Part shown: positions 35,863-46,794 of the stretch, one piece after another
Layout: each line of letters opens with the position of its first letter
Position numbering within the stretch: the first letter of the stretch is position 1
Assembly: GCF_019279795.1 (NCBI RefSeq)
Contig: NC_056730.1
Coordinates: 607,414,383 to 607,478,382 of the forward strand
Source of the DNA: Protopterus annectens
Lineage: Eukaryota; Chordata; Ceratodontiformes; Protopteridae
DNA length: 64,000 bases
Direction of reading: 5' to 3'
Made by a program: the position numbers and the translations under genes
Notes under the pieces: model-generated
Databases searched by the model: none
What the model saw: only the letters and a program-made list of their open reading frames with translations
What the model was told of the DNA's origin: nothing

Positions 35863-36861
35863 TGGTTTGAGCCAGGCTCTGCTGAGATGCATCATCTCTG
35901 GGATGTTTTATAAAATTCATGAGGTTCCCAGACCAGTCTAAGTGCTTTATATTAATTTTTACTTATTTTATTGCATTCATACTTGTCTAGCATTTATATC
36001 TGTGCTTTATAGCTAATTTTATACATTTCACTCTTCTACAGCTATTTGGGTGGACATGGTGGTGCAGCGGTTAGCATTGTTGCCTCACAGCAAGAGGTTC
36101 TCTGGTTTGATCCTCAGCTGGGGTGCCTTCTGTGTGGAGTCTGCATGTCCTCCCTGTGGTTGTGTGGGTTTCATCCCAAAGACATGCTGTAGGTGGATTG
36201 GATACTCTAAATTGGCCCTAGGTGTGAGTGTGTGCCTTCTGTGGAAGGTTGGGTGCCAGGCTGGTAACTCAACACCATAAAACCCCACTGCCAATCATGA
36301 GTGGACAGGTGATCTGCTGTGGTGACCCCTAACCAGGAAAAGCTGAAAGAAGAAGAAGATTCTTCTAAAGCTATTTATTAATTAGTTGCATTTCATTGCT
36401 ATTTACTACAATTCATTACTGTTTGACTGCAGTTTGCTACATTTTGTTACTGTTTAACTCTATTTTTTTTTTACTGAGTTCTATTTTTGTCTGTAAATGG
36501 TTAATCTGCCCTTTTCTGTGAGTTTTATTGTGTTCTTAAACCTTAAATTGAGTAGCAGAGTCTGGATACAGGTTTACTGTACCCAGAGCTGTTTGTTTTT
36601 ACCTTTTGTGTTTCTGGTAGCCATCTTGTGTTTGCCTTCTGTGTTTCTGGTAGCTATCCTTTGTTGATAAGGGCCTATCTTCTCTGCTAGTGAGAGTAGC
36701 AGGGCTGCCTGGACTTTGTCTGGCTCAAGCTAATTGGTAAAAAAAACAGGGTCTCATCTAGCAGGATTGGCTAGATTTATGTGTTACTAGAATCTTCTAT
36801 TTTTGTGGCATTTAAGCCATGTATTTGTGCTGGGTTGGGCATGTTTGAACCATTATCTGCT
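35863..36861 (+). repeat. Unclassified tandem repeat X, first unit (split by a SINE)
   Basis: The unit opens with 'tgcatcatctct' at ~35885 and runs to ~36861, where the same opening recurs. Without the SINE and its duplicated target it is about 645 bp. 36378-36460 contains degenerate ~21-24 bp subrepeats of a 'cattactgtttaactg' type. 35863-35885 matches the end of the unit, hinting at an earlier unit on the left. No coding capacity. Confidence 0.7.
36048..36361 (+). mobile_element. V-SINE-like tRNA-derived SINE
   Basis: tRNA-related head ('gtggtgcagcggttagc' A box, 'ctggtttgatcct' B-box form), the V-SINE central segment ('gtgtggagtctgcatgtc', 'gtgtgggtttcatcc', 'aaagacatgctgtaggtg'), and a 3' tail 'tggtgacccctaa' followed by (GAA)n. 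Flanked by 15 bp target duplications at 36033-36047 and 36362-36376 with one mismatch. About 310 bp. Confidence 0.85.
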
Positions 36862-37006
36862 TATATGCATCATCTCTGTGATGTTTTACAAAATTCCTAA
36901 AGATCCAAGACCAATCTAAGTGTATTTTCACTTATTTTATTGCATTTGCACTTGCCTATCATTTTATCTGTGCCATATAGCTAATTTATCACATTTGCAT
37001 TGTTCA
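36862..37006 (+). repeat. Repeat X, second unit, left part
   Basis: Matches 35885-36032 ('gcatcatctct', 'agctaattt', 'acatttgcattg'). It stops at the 3' end of CR1-B and resumes near 41935. The two parts sum to ~640 bp, matching unit 1. Confidence 0.7.
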
Positions 37007-37157
37007 TAGGTTTATACTAGGCTATCTGCCCTGGGGCATTTACAAGCCTAGCCAGAGTGTGTTTGGCTTTCGCCACCCTTTTAGATCGGTTTACTGTGCC
37101 TCTGTAGAGTAGGTCACAGAAGATAACCCTTTTAAGGTTAGTTTACTGTGCCCCTGT

Positions 37158-39973
37158 CTAGCAGGGACACAGAAGAGATCCCTGGGTGAACTTACGATCT
37201 CCCATCCACTCGTCAAGATTTCTCTTGAAGAGGGTCAGTGAGGGGCTCTGCCTAACATGGACTGGGATTCTGTTCCAGAGTGAGGGCAGCCTCTGGGATA
37301 GGAATCTGTCCCTCCAGCATGTCCTGTTTATTTCTGTGCTGAGGTTTAAGTCCCTGGAGTGTGTACCTCTAAGGGATTTGGATTTCCTGAGGTGGAGCAT
37401 GTCCATTAATTCTGGGTTGGACATGGCTTTATACGTCAGGCATAGATCACCTCTGAGTAGGCAGTAAGCAACTGAGTAGAGCTGGAGTTTCTTTAGCTGA
37501 ACTGCATAGGGCATCTGTTTGAGTCCCTTGATCCTCTTGGTGAGGTACTTTTGGGGCCTCTCCAGTTGCTGCAGGTGTCAGGTAAGGTACATCCCAAATG
37601 GGCCATTGTATTCAATTATGGGCCTGATGAGTGATGAGTAGAGGGGCACAATGACCTCTCTTGTTCTAGATATGAACCCTTTCGTGATAAGGTGGGCTAT
37701 ATAGACGGTTTTTCTAACCACTCTGGCAACGTGATTGTCAAAAGAGAGGTTTCTATCTACTTGGGTCCCCAAATCCCTGATTACTTCTTCCGTACTTAAT
37801 GGATTACCACCTATGTGGTAATTTGTGGGCACTTTGTTTTTCCCGAATGGGATGACTATGCACTTTTTGGCATTTAGCTTAAGGCCATGGCTCTGGCACC
37901 AGTTATCTGTCTCTGTGAGACCCTTTTGGGGGATGCTTGTGTCAGCCGGAGAGTCGATTATGGCGCCCAGCTTGTAGTCCTCTGCAAACTTGGTCAGCCA
38001 TAGTCCTCCCATTTTAGCCTGTACCTCAGAGAAGTATATACCGAACAAGAGAGGTCCCAGGACTGAGCCTTGTGGGACGCCGCTTGTAACTGGTTTGGAG
38101 TCTGACATGGCACCTGCAATACTGACCATGTGGGTTCTATCCCTGAGCCAGTTTGCAACCCATCTTGTGACATAGGGGTTGATATTTAAGCTGATGAGCT
38201 TATTTACAATGCCCGAGTGGGGTATTGTGTCAAAAGCTTTTGCGAGGTCCAGGTAGGCCGTGTGGACTACCTTCCCTTCATCTATGGCCTTGGTAACTGT
38301 TTCAAAGAAGTCAACCAGGTTCAAGAGGCAAGATCTGCCCTTAACAAAGCCGAATTGGGTGGGATCCAGTGTCTGGAGGTTACCAATGTCCTTGTTTATG
38401 AGTTCCATGATGATACACTCCATAGCTTTGCAGACCAGACCAGTCAGGCTTATAGGGCGATAGTTTCCTGGGTCCGTTGTGGTACCACCTTTGTGGAGCG
38501 GGACCACTGTTGCTGTACACCATTCCTTGGGTACATATCCTTTAGCAAGGCTGAGATTGAAAAGTGACTTTATGTGAGGGTTTAGTTCACCGTCTGGTCC
38601 CATTGATGCTGTGTTTTTTGCTTTGGAGAGGGCAGCTCTCACCTGTGCATTTGTGATATCAGGGAGGCTACATTCTGTTGGGATAAACATTTGGTCTTTT
38701 GGGGGGGAAGGGGGGAGGGAGTTTGCACTGAACCTGTCTGCCAGGATGTTGGCAATGTCTGTGGGATCAGTGTATTTTTTGTCATTTTGTACTAACTCAG
38801 AGCATATCTGAGAGTTGCCCCCCAGATTCCTGACATAACTAAAGAAGGCCTTGTGTTTAGGTGTTCTTTAGTGTTTTGTGCAATTTTTCTTTTGAAGCTG
38901 GCGTTAGATAATTTAATGAGGGATCGTAGTTTCTTGCTAGTACTGATCAGAGATGCATTCCCTTTTTGGGATGTTGCTCTATCATGTAGTAGCGTCCTCC
39001 TTCTGTTGTATAGCTTATTTATGGCCGGAGTCCACCAGACTGGTCTCCTGCCTTTGGGGGAGTATGTCTTGGTTTTATTTGGGATAGCACGATCCATGCA
39101 TTCCTGTAGGTGTCCATAGAATGCATTTGTAAAGGATTTTGCTGTTTGGGCAGTATTTTCCACTGGCCTGGTGGCTTTGAAGGATTCCACCTTGGTTTTG
39201 AGAAGTGTGAAATTTGCTTTTGAGAAATTTTTCACTGTGATTTCCTTGGCTGGGGTAGGGATGGGATATGGATGTCCAGTGAGATTAATTTATGGTCTGA
39301 TCTTACCAATGAGGGACATACCTCTGGTGTGGGACATACAGTCCCCATGTTGGTGATGACCAGGTCCAATATGTTATCCCCTCTTGTGGAAGTGGTGACC
39401 AGTTGTTCCATAGCATTTGAGTTTATAAATTCTAGGAACCATTGGGCAAGGGTGTTGGGGCTTGAGTAGTTTTCCCAGTCGATGTTTGAGTAGTTGAAGT
39501 CACCCAATATTATTGTGTTTGGAGAGACCTTCATATTCTCCAGTGTTCTCAGGAAGGCCGAGTGGGGTTCTTGAGTTTGGGAAGGTGGTCTGTAGCAGGC
39601 TACAAACTGAAAGGCAGTTTTGCCCACTGTTAACTGTACATGGATGGTATCCGATGCTTCGTGTAGTGCCACTAACCTGGAGGTATGGGTATCTTTGATG
39701 AATATGGATACTCCCCCTCCTTTTGTGGTTTGGTCCAAGTTTTAGGGCCGAAAAGCATGATATGAGGTATAACCTGGTAGTGCTGGGGGTGCACTCCGGG
39801 GCCTTAAACCAGGTCTCTGTCACTGCACAGATATCAATATTCTCCATACTGAGGAGAACCTCGAGTGCATGCATCTTGAGGTTTAGACTTCTGGCGTTGA
39901 GCAGCATTACCCTTAGTTTTTTTTTTTTCTTGTATTGTCTGTGGAGGTGGGTTTGTCTTTTGAGCCTTGCCAA
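37158..39973 (-). pseudogene. CR1-B ORF2: endonuclease-reverse transcriptase (broken)
   Basis: The ORF2 product nicks target DNA and reverse transcribes the LINE RNA. Endonuclease (APE type): LLNARSL near 39905, AVTETWF near 39820, LGDFNYSNIDW near 39495, SDHKLISLDI near 39290. Reverse transcriptase in the 370-codon frame 38690-37578: GNYRPISL (residues 75-82), AYLDLAKAFD (145-154), SGVPQGSVLGPLL (203-215), and FAED at 235-238 instead of FADD, so the first catalytic Asp is Glu (codon 37982-37980). Frameshifts lie near 39735, 39234 and 38860, and a TGA at 37580-37578 replaces the Arg codon seen in CR1-A. The C-terminal 118 codons (37514-37158) continue in the same sense. Confidence 0.9.
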
Positions 39974-40913
39974 AAAAAGGCACTATGGGGGTGGCAAGAG
40001 CCTTAGCCAGTATTCGAAAGCCCAGGGGTGACAGGTGCAAGCCATCCCTAGCGAAGCAAAGTGGCTTGTTAAGCATGTCATTCCAGGCTGACAGACACTG
40101 AATCCCCTTAGAATGACACCAATACTTTAGCCAATTGTTAAAATTGATCATTTTGTCTTTATACTGTGGCATCATTCTTGGTGAGGGCAAGATGCTACTC
40201 AAGGTCAGGGTCATACCGGTCTGGGCTACATGATCAGAGAGCTCCTCTATGTCTCTTTTCATGTAGTCCAGGGAGGTACGTCTCAGGTCATTCACACCAG
40301 CATGGACAATGACAGAGTCATATTTGTACTTGCTTTGGAGTGACCTGAGTGCTTGTGTTATGTGGCAGATCCTGGCACCCAACAGGCAGCTTACAGTGAC
40401 CTTCTCCTTGTTCAGTCCGGTGAGAGGGACGTCAGTGTGTCTGACAATAGAGTCCCCTATTACAAGTGTGTTAGGTGTGTTGTTTAGCCTTAAGGGCTGT
40501 GGCTGTGTGGCACACTGACTTTGTGAAATATGTGATACGTGGGTATTGTTGCGGGGTAGCGGTTGCTTGGATGTCTGCTTTGGAGGTCTCTGCTGCTTTG
40601 GCAAATTTTTATTTAGAGCCTCTGAGTATATTTTTGTGTGTTTATGTGTTTGGTTTGCAGATGTGATAGGTCTATGTGAGACTGGAATAGTGGTGTGTGT
40701 GGTTACCTTCTCCTCCTGACTGACTGTGCCAGTGCTGGGTTGAGAGAGCTCAGCCTCCAGTTTGGCGATATAGTTGCATCTCTCACATATATTTGAGTTT
40801 GATGGGAGGAGGAGAGGGTGGTCTGTGTACATAAGGCAGTGGTAACATTGCCTCAAGATACCCAGATTCACCAGCTGGACTGGAGAATAAACCTGAAACT
40901 GACTATTGGACAT
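39834..40913 (-). CDS. CR1-B ORF1: Cys-rich plus SGNH esterase protein, intact frame
   Basis: The frame is open from 40961; I favour the ATG at 40913, where similarity to the ORF1 of CR1-D and CR1-C begins. From the 40961 Met, residues 39-62 form a C-x2-C...C-x2-C knuckle of the PHD-like kind known for CR1 ORF1, followed by a short helix and a Thr/Gln/Pro-rich linker (~70-160). The SGNH-hydrolase domain spans ~165-330 with GDSIV (Ser171), GVND (Asn224) and DGLHLSPLG (Asp306, His309). All expected catalytic residues are present. CR1-type ORF1 esterases are thought to help the ribonucleoprotein. Expression is not shown, and the partner ORF2 is broken. Confidence 0.88.
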   Translation of the reverse strand: MSNSQFQVYSPVQLVNLGILRQCYHCLMYTDHPLLLPSNSNICERCNYIAKLEAELSQPSTGTVSQEEKVTTHTTIPVSHRPITSANQTHKHTKIYSEALNKNLPKQQRPPKQTSKQPLPRNNTHVSHISQSQCATQPQPLRLNNTPNTLVIGDSIVRHTDVPLTGLNKEKVTVSCLLGARICHITQALRSLQSKYKYDSVIVHAGVNDLRRTSLDYMKRDIEELSDHVAQTGMTLTLSSILPSPRMMPQYKDKMINFNNWLKYWCHSKGIQCLSAWNDMLNKPLCFARDGLHLSPLGFRILAKALATPIVPFFGKAQKTNPPPQTIQEKKKTKGNAAQRQKSKPQDACTRGSPQYGEY

Positions 40914-41603
40914 GCCAGAACAGTATAAAGAACAGTTTTTTGACTGATCAGAAAGGACCAATAGGGAGCCAAGTACTTATAAGGAGTATAAGAGGGTGTA
41001 GTGCTTTAGTTAGTGTTTACTTATAAGATTACTTATAAGATCAAGTGCAGGGCTTTAGAATGAAAATAGAGTGCTTACTTTGAGATTTAGAACAGTTCTA
41101 AGGGAAAAAGTGAAGAGCAGACTTTGTGGAGCCGGGAATAGTTTAAACCCATTTAAGCGGTGCTGCCCGATGCTGCGCTATGTGCAAAATCATGCAAAAT
41201 TGGGTTTTAAGGCAGGGAATTTGAAAAAGCTGGGAATTAGCCCAAAATGTTTCTAGGCAGTAACCACTCCTACAGGTGCAGGCAGGCTGTTCAGTGTTAA
41301 TCACTGCCACTGATGAACACAGAGATTTCCCTTTAGCCCAAGCAAGCACTGACCTCCAAGAAACTTACAAACAGTTCAGAACAGCAAATCTGTAACTGAA
41401 CTTTTTTTAATTTCAGAAAGTGGGAAAAAAGCAAGATTTTTTTGTTTTAGTTTAAAGGTAGCAGAGATACACAAGTAGCAAACTAGTCAGAACAGTGCAA
41501 TAAATGACCCCACACTTGAGTGCTAGGCCAGAGTCAGGTAAAATGCAATTTTAAGAAAAAAAAACGATTTTAAATTAAGTGCAACACAGGAAATGCAGTA
41601 AAC

Positions 41604-41830
41604 ATAGGTTCATACTAGGCTATCTGCGAGCAGTGACACTGAGGTAATCCTGGGGTATATATCCATTGGTCAAGATTATTCCACAGCATAGGAGTCTTTG
41701 GGTGATGAATCTATCCGCAAAGGTCACCTCGAATAGAGCTGGAGTTCTACAGATGTTTGATCAGATACATTCCGAATAGGGCATTGTACTCAATCATTGG
41801 TCTGACAGGCTCTAGATGTGTTCTAAATAC
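41604..41830 (-). mobile_element. CR1-G: CR1 3' fragment
   Basis: A second CATAGGT 3' end directly abutting the 5' end of CR1-B, then the last ORF2 codons with internal deletions ('cattggtctgacag' near 41797). 5'-truncated. Confidence 0.7.
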
Positions 41831-42400
41831 TGTTTCTAATACAGATATCAAGTTTAGCATGCCAGAAAACGCCAAAAAGTAGGCAGCAAAGCAGAAATTT
41901 TATACAAAAAATCAGAAGAAAATACTTAAAATCTCAAAAGCAATTTACTGATTAACTGCATTTCATTACTGTTTAACTGTATTTCATTGCTATTTACTGC
42001 ACATCATTACTGTTTAACTGCACTTTAGTGCATTTCATTACTGTTTAACTGTATTTTTCATATTGTGAGTTCTGTTTTATTCTGTAAGTGGTTAATCTGT
42101 GTTCATCTATGAGTTTTATTGTGTTCTTAACCCTTAAATTGAGTAGCATAGTTTGGACACAGGTTTGCTGCATTCAGAGCTGTTTGTTTTTGCCTTCTGT
42201 GTTTCTGGCAGCCATCTTGTGTTTGTCTTCTGTGTTTCTAGCAGCCTATCTTATCTGCTAGTGAGAGAAGCAGGGCTGCTTGGACCTTGTCTGGCACAAG
42301 CTGAGTGTTAAAGAAAGCAGGGGCGGCTAGATTTCTATGTTACTAGAATCTTCTATTTTTTGTGGTATTTAAACTCCACATTTGAACCAGTTTGGGCTTG
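41831..42400 (+). repeat. Repeat X, second unit, right part (from ~41935)
   Basis: 41935-42400 aligns with 36362-36830 ('gtgttcttaa', 'cagagctgtttgttttt', 'gccatcttgtgtttg', 'gttactagaatcttctattt'). It includes the ~21-24 bp subrepeats near 41955-42050. 41831-41934 is unclassified A-rich spacer. Confidence 0.75.
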
Positions 42401-42408
42401 TTTGCACA
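42401..42408. repeat. 8 bp target-site duplication, left copy
   Basis: TTTGCACA, repeated exactly at 42816-42823. Confidence 0.85.
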
Positions 42409-42815
42409 CAGGGTTGCCAGATTTCCAGCAACGCAGGTAGGGACAAAAAAAAAAGAAGGTCTCTCACGTCAAAGTGAAGACCAAAAAAAAGGCTCACTCT
42501 GCCTGCAATAAACACGGAGCTTCTCGTGTTTAATGCATTGCAGTTCCGCATTAAACACGAGAAGCTCCGTGTTTAGCGATTTTTGATTGGCCCGTATACC
42601 GGCATATGGGCCAATCAAAACACGGAGCTTCTGTTTAATGTGGAACACAAGAAGCTGTTTAGCAATTTTGATTGGCCCGTATGCCAGGTATACGGGTCAA
42701 TCAAAAAACAAACAAAGTGGAGGCTGGCCGGGATTTAAACCGGCAGGGCGGGACTCGGGATCAGGCTACTGATCTCAGGACAGTCCCGCCCAAATAGGGA
42801 TGTCTGGCAACCCTG
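42409..42815. mobile_element. hAT-type non-autonomous DNA transposon (MITE)
   Basis: 407 bp with terminal inverted repeats CAGGGTTGCCAGA / TGTCTGGCAACCCTG and an exact 8 bp target duplication, both hallmarks of the hAT superfamily. No transposase. The interior has a strong palindrome: 'aaacacggagcttctcgtg' near 42517 mirrored near 42550-42580. A second inverted pair built on 'ttgattggcccgtat' lies around 42585-42620, with a looser repeat of both near 42617-42706. Two A-runs sit near 42447 and 42483. Confidence 0.9.
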
Positions 42816-42939
42816 TTTGCACATCACACACTCCACCTGCACTATTTTAACCCCTGTGCAGTATTCCAGCAACATATTTTCCATTAGCACCACTTGTAAG
42901 ATGAGTACTACTAGGTGATCACACACCTTTCACCCTTTA
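42816..42939. other. Unclassified spacer
   Basis: Right target duplication of the MITE (42816-42823), then a short stretch before similarity to CR1 ORF1 begins. Could be repeat X or CR1-C 5'UTR. Confidence 0.3.
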
Positions 42940-42984
42940 CCCACTTAGCTCTCGTTGGCCTCTATCCCTCAGATTCTGACAAAT

Positions 42985-43855
42985 ATGGATGGACAATTCC
43001 CTATGTTTTTTTTCCTGCCAATCTGGTTGATATGGGCATCCTGAAATGGCGTAGCAACTGCATCATGTACATGGACATCCCTCTACTATTAACACTTAGG
43101 AACACAATTTGGGAGAGATGCAATTACATTAAGAACCTAGAATCTATGCTCTCTCCCTCACAGGCCAGTATATCTGGCACTGAAAAGGTTGTCAACACAA
43201 ACACCACACCTACACAGCACACACCTACATATGCAGAGGTCCTCAAAAAAAATATCCAAACAAGAGAGACCTCCGAGGCAAAAACACAGACAAACTCCAC
43301 TGCTCACCACACCACACACCACACAGTCCACGCACCTGTGTCTCACAGCCACTGAGGCCCAACATGTTAATCATAGGAAACTCCATTGTGAGACACACAG
43401 ATGTGCCCCTCACCAGGCTGGATAAGGAGAAAGTCACGGTCAGTTGTTTGTCAGGTGCCAGAATCTGCCATATTACCCATGCACTCAAGTCTCTCAACAA
43501 CAGATACTGTTATGACTCTGTCATAATCCATATTGGTGTGAATGACTTGAGACATATCTCTGGAGGATATGAAGAGAGACATGATCAAGCTCACTGAATA
43601 TGTGTCCCAGACAGGTATGTCCCTAGCCTTAAACAGCATTTTACCATCACCCAGAATGATGCCTCAATACAAACAGAAAATGACTGACTTTAACAATTGG
43701 CTTAGTTTCTGGTGTTTTTCCAAGTGATCCATTGCCTGACAGCCTGGGAAGACATGACTGACAGACCACAATGCTTGCCCAGAGATGGCCTGTATCTGTC
43801 TCCCTTGGGATTCAGGCTTCTGTCAAAGGCTATTGCCTCCCCCACAGCGCCTTTT
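42985..43855 (+). pseudogene. CR1-C ORF1 remains (esterase)
   Basis: The N-terminal part aligns with CR1-B ORF1 (LVDMGIL...IMYMDIPLLL...WERCNYIKNLE) but the first Cys of the knuckle is missing (RSNC for CYHC). A frameshift lies at the T-run near 43007, and another break near 43355 separates the esterase. The esterase has GNSIV near 43374 (Asp to Asn next to the nucleophile Ser), GVND near 43540 and DGLYLSP near 43785, where the usual His is Tyr. Catalytically doubtful. Confidence 0.8.
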
Positions 43856-43887
43856 TTAGGCAATGCCATAAGGTCAAAACTGCCAAC

Positions 43888-44574
43888 ATGAAAATTTCAT
43901 CAAAATGCAAATTAAAGGTCATGCTGCTGAATGCTAGGAGTTTAAACATGAAACTTCACTCACTGCAAGCATTCTTAACCCTGGAAGATGCTGAAATGTG
44001 TGCAGTCACAGAAACCTGGTTCAAAGCTGTGGAGAGCACCCCAGCCATACCAGGTTACTCATACAGACCCCAAATCATGGGTAGCAAAGCTAAAGGAGGT
44101 GGAGTTGCAATATATTTTAAAGACATACACACTTCCAGGTTGCTCAAACAGTATGATGCTCTGGAGACACTCCAGGTACAATTAACCATTAACAAGACCC
44201 CTATTCAAATCATAGATAGCTACAGGCCCCCAACTTTGACTGAAGATTCCCACTCCACCTATCTGGACCTCTTTGAATCTATCAAGATTCAATGCTTTAC
44301 CCTGATCCTGGGTGACTTTAACTATCCAACCATAGATTGGAAAAACTACTCATGCCAAAATACAAATGTCCAGAGATTTCTTGATTTCAGCAATGCAAAT
44401 GCCTTGGACCAGCTGGTTGATGCCCCCACAAGAGGTGATAACATCATGGACTTGGTATTAATCAACTTGAGTAACTACTGCAGCATACCTATGGTGTCTT
44501 CCTCCCTGGTAAGCTCCGACCACAAAGAGGTCATGTTAGAAGTAACCATCTCCACTGCCCCCCCCCCCAGCTAG
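43888..44574 (+). pseudogene. CR1-C ORF2 endonuclease part
   Basis: The ATG at 43888 opens KISSKCKLKVMLLNARSLN, equivalent to the ORF2 start of CR1-B. The APE-type endonuclease appears complete: AVTETWF, GGGVAIYFK, SYRPPT, LGDFNYPTIDW and SSDHKE motifs present in order. The frame is lost at the C-run near 44558-44570, just after the domain, so only the endonuclease remains open. Confidence 0.85.
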
Positions 44575-46670
44575 GGTAAAAGAAAAACACTTCTCCAAAG
44601 CTGATTACAACCTCCTGAGGAAGGTATAAACAGTTTCACAGCCCCCTCCTTCTCCATAGGAACTGGCATATATGCCCAAACCTACACCAAAGTACTTTAC
44701 AAGTATTTATATAGCTGCATGGAATCAGGAATACCCAACAGGACAAAATAATCCTCCTCAAGGAAGAGTAAATCTGTCTGTTGGACATCTGTAATAAATA
44801 AACTCTATAATAAAAGCAAAAAACTGTTGTCCAGGACCAAGAAGGAGCAGGTGCCTAATTGGAAGCAAGCTCTCCTTAGCCTGAACAAGCAAATAAGAGC
44901 ACTAGTGAAATCCTCCAAAGCAAACTTTGAGTCCAAACTGGCCACATCTACTAAAGACAATCATAAGGCCTTCTTCACTTATGTCTGCAATCTCAAAGGA
45001 AGCACTCAGATCTGCTCAGAACTGGTGGTTAAGGACACCACATACACAAATACCATAGATACAGCCAACCTGCTGGCAGACAGTTCAGTAAAAACATCAC
45101 CCTATCTGTCCCCCATCAGTAAATCAGGACATCCCCAGCACCTTCCCCTTTCCCCTTATTTCTAGGGAGCAAGTTATCACTGCCCTCTCAAAGACAAAAA
45201 ATACAGCCTCCCTGTGACCCAATAACATCCCAGGCTGCATCCTGCATGACCTCATGCAGGAACTTGCAGCACCATAGGCATCCTGTTCAACTAAAGGCTA
45301 AGTACTGGCTTCATCCCAGCTGAGTGGAGGACAGCCACTGTCATCCTTTTGCACAAAGGTGGAGCGTCCACCAATCCAGGAAATTATAGACCCATCAGCC
45401 TAACTAGCCTGATCTGCAAAGCCATAGAAATGATTATCATGGACCTCATTAAGAAGGACATTGGCAACCTCCAAACATTTGATCCCACACAATTTGGTTT
45501 CATCAAGGCGAGGTCATGCCTGCTAAGTTTGGTCATCTTCTTTGAGACAGTCACCAAAGCCATGGACAAGGGAAGACTGTGCACACCACATACCTTGAAC
45601 TGGCCAAACCATTTGATGCTATTCCCCACTCTGGTATAATAGATAAACTCTCTCAACTAGGCATCAATCTATATGTTACCAGATAGGTAGCAAATTGGCT
45701 CACTGATAGAACCCACCAAGTCAAAATAGGGGAAGCTACCTCAAGCAGTAGACCTGTAATGAGTGGCATACCCCAGGGATCAGTTTTGGGGCCGCTGTTG
45801 TTTGGGATATACTTTTCTGAGGTGCAGGCCAAAACCAGTGGGCTATGGCTGACCAGGTTTGCAGATGACTGCAAGCTGGGTGCTGTCATCAATTCTGTTA
45901 GTGACATGCACACCCTCCAAGAGAGTCTCACCCAAACAAATGAATGGTGCCAGAAACATGGCCTCAAACTGAATGCCAATGCATCATCATCCCCTTTGGG
46001 GAGAGTGACATCCCCACAAATTATCACATTAATAACAAGGTCCTAAGCATGCATTCAGTCGTGAGAGACTTTGGCACCTAGGTTGATAGCAAACTGACTT
46101 TTGACCACCATATTGTCTCAATTGTATGGAAAGCTTTCTACATGACCCACCTCATCAGTAAAGGTATCTCATCCAGGGACAAGGAGATCATAAAATCCTT
46201 GTATTCTTCAATTATAAGACCCATTATTGAGTACAATGCCCCTTTTGGCATGTACTTCCCAAAGCACATGCAGCAGCTAGAGAGACTACCGAGGTTCCTC
46301 ACCAGGAGAATCCAGGGCCTCAAACATCTACCCTACACAGATAGGGTAAAAGCCATGTCCCTCTACTCAGTCTCATACAGACTCCTCAGAGTTGACCTCT
46401 GTCTGGCATACAAAGCAATCCCAGACCCTGCCTTGATGGACTGCTGCTTATCCGCAAGTCAGGCTCCAGTCGAGTAACCAGTATGGGCAACCTCAATTTG
46501 GTCTGTGACATCAATAGGGACTTGTTGTTGGGACATATTTGTGTCCCAGAGACTCCCCCCTTCTGTGGAATAGACTCCTTTTCCACATCAAGCAGAGTAC
46601 CTCATTAAACCTTTTTAAGCACAACCTGGATAATTGAATGGGGAACAGAAAATACACCCATGGTATTCCA
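44575..46670 (+). pseudogene. CR1-C ORF2 reverse transcriptase part (broken)
   Basis: Open pieces at 44827-45165, 45349-45639 (NPGNYRPISLTSLICKA), 45759-46046 (SGIPQGSVLGPLLFGIYF and RFADDCKLGA with both catalytic Asp) and 46142-46477. At least four frameshifts or stops separate them. The palm residues survive even though the frame does not. Confidence 0.85.
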
Positions 46671-46794
46671 CTTGTGTCCCTGCTGGACAGGGTATTGGGT
46701 GCTGACTTGTCAGAACATGGGCTAAATTCTTGGCTAGGCTTGTAAGGGCCTCAGGGCCAATAGCCTAGTAACATCCTGTTATCCTATGAAAGCC

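Larger units (their letters stand above)
37007..41600 (-). mobile_element. CR1-B: near full-length CR1 LINE (minus strand)
   Basis: About 4.6 kb: 5'UTR (~41600-40914), intact ORF1 (40913-39834), ORF2 endonuclease and reverse transcriptase (39973-37158) and a 3' end with the CATAGGT motif at 37007. ORF1 and ORF2 overlap by about 140 bp. ORF2 carries three frameshifts and one stop, so the copy is dead, but damage is light enough to make it the best reference for the family here. It sits inside repeat X. Confidence 0.92.
42940..46785 (+). mobile_element. CR1-C: CR1 LINE, plus strand, near full coding length
   Basis: ORF1, ORF2 and 3' end in order on the plus strand, ending 'cagggccaatagcctagtaa...cctatg' near 46785, the mirror of the 3' end of CR1-B. 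More diverged from CR1-B than CR1-A is, so it probably belongs to an older or different subfamily. Both ORFs are broken. Confidence 0.88.
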
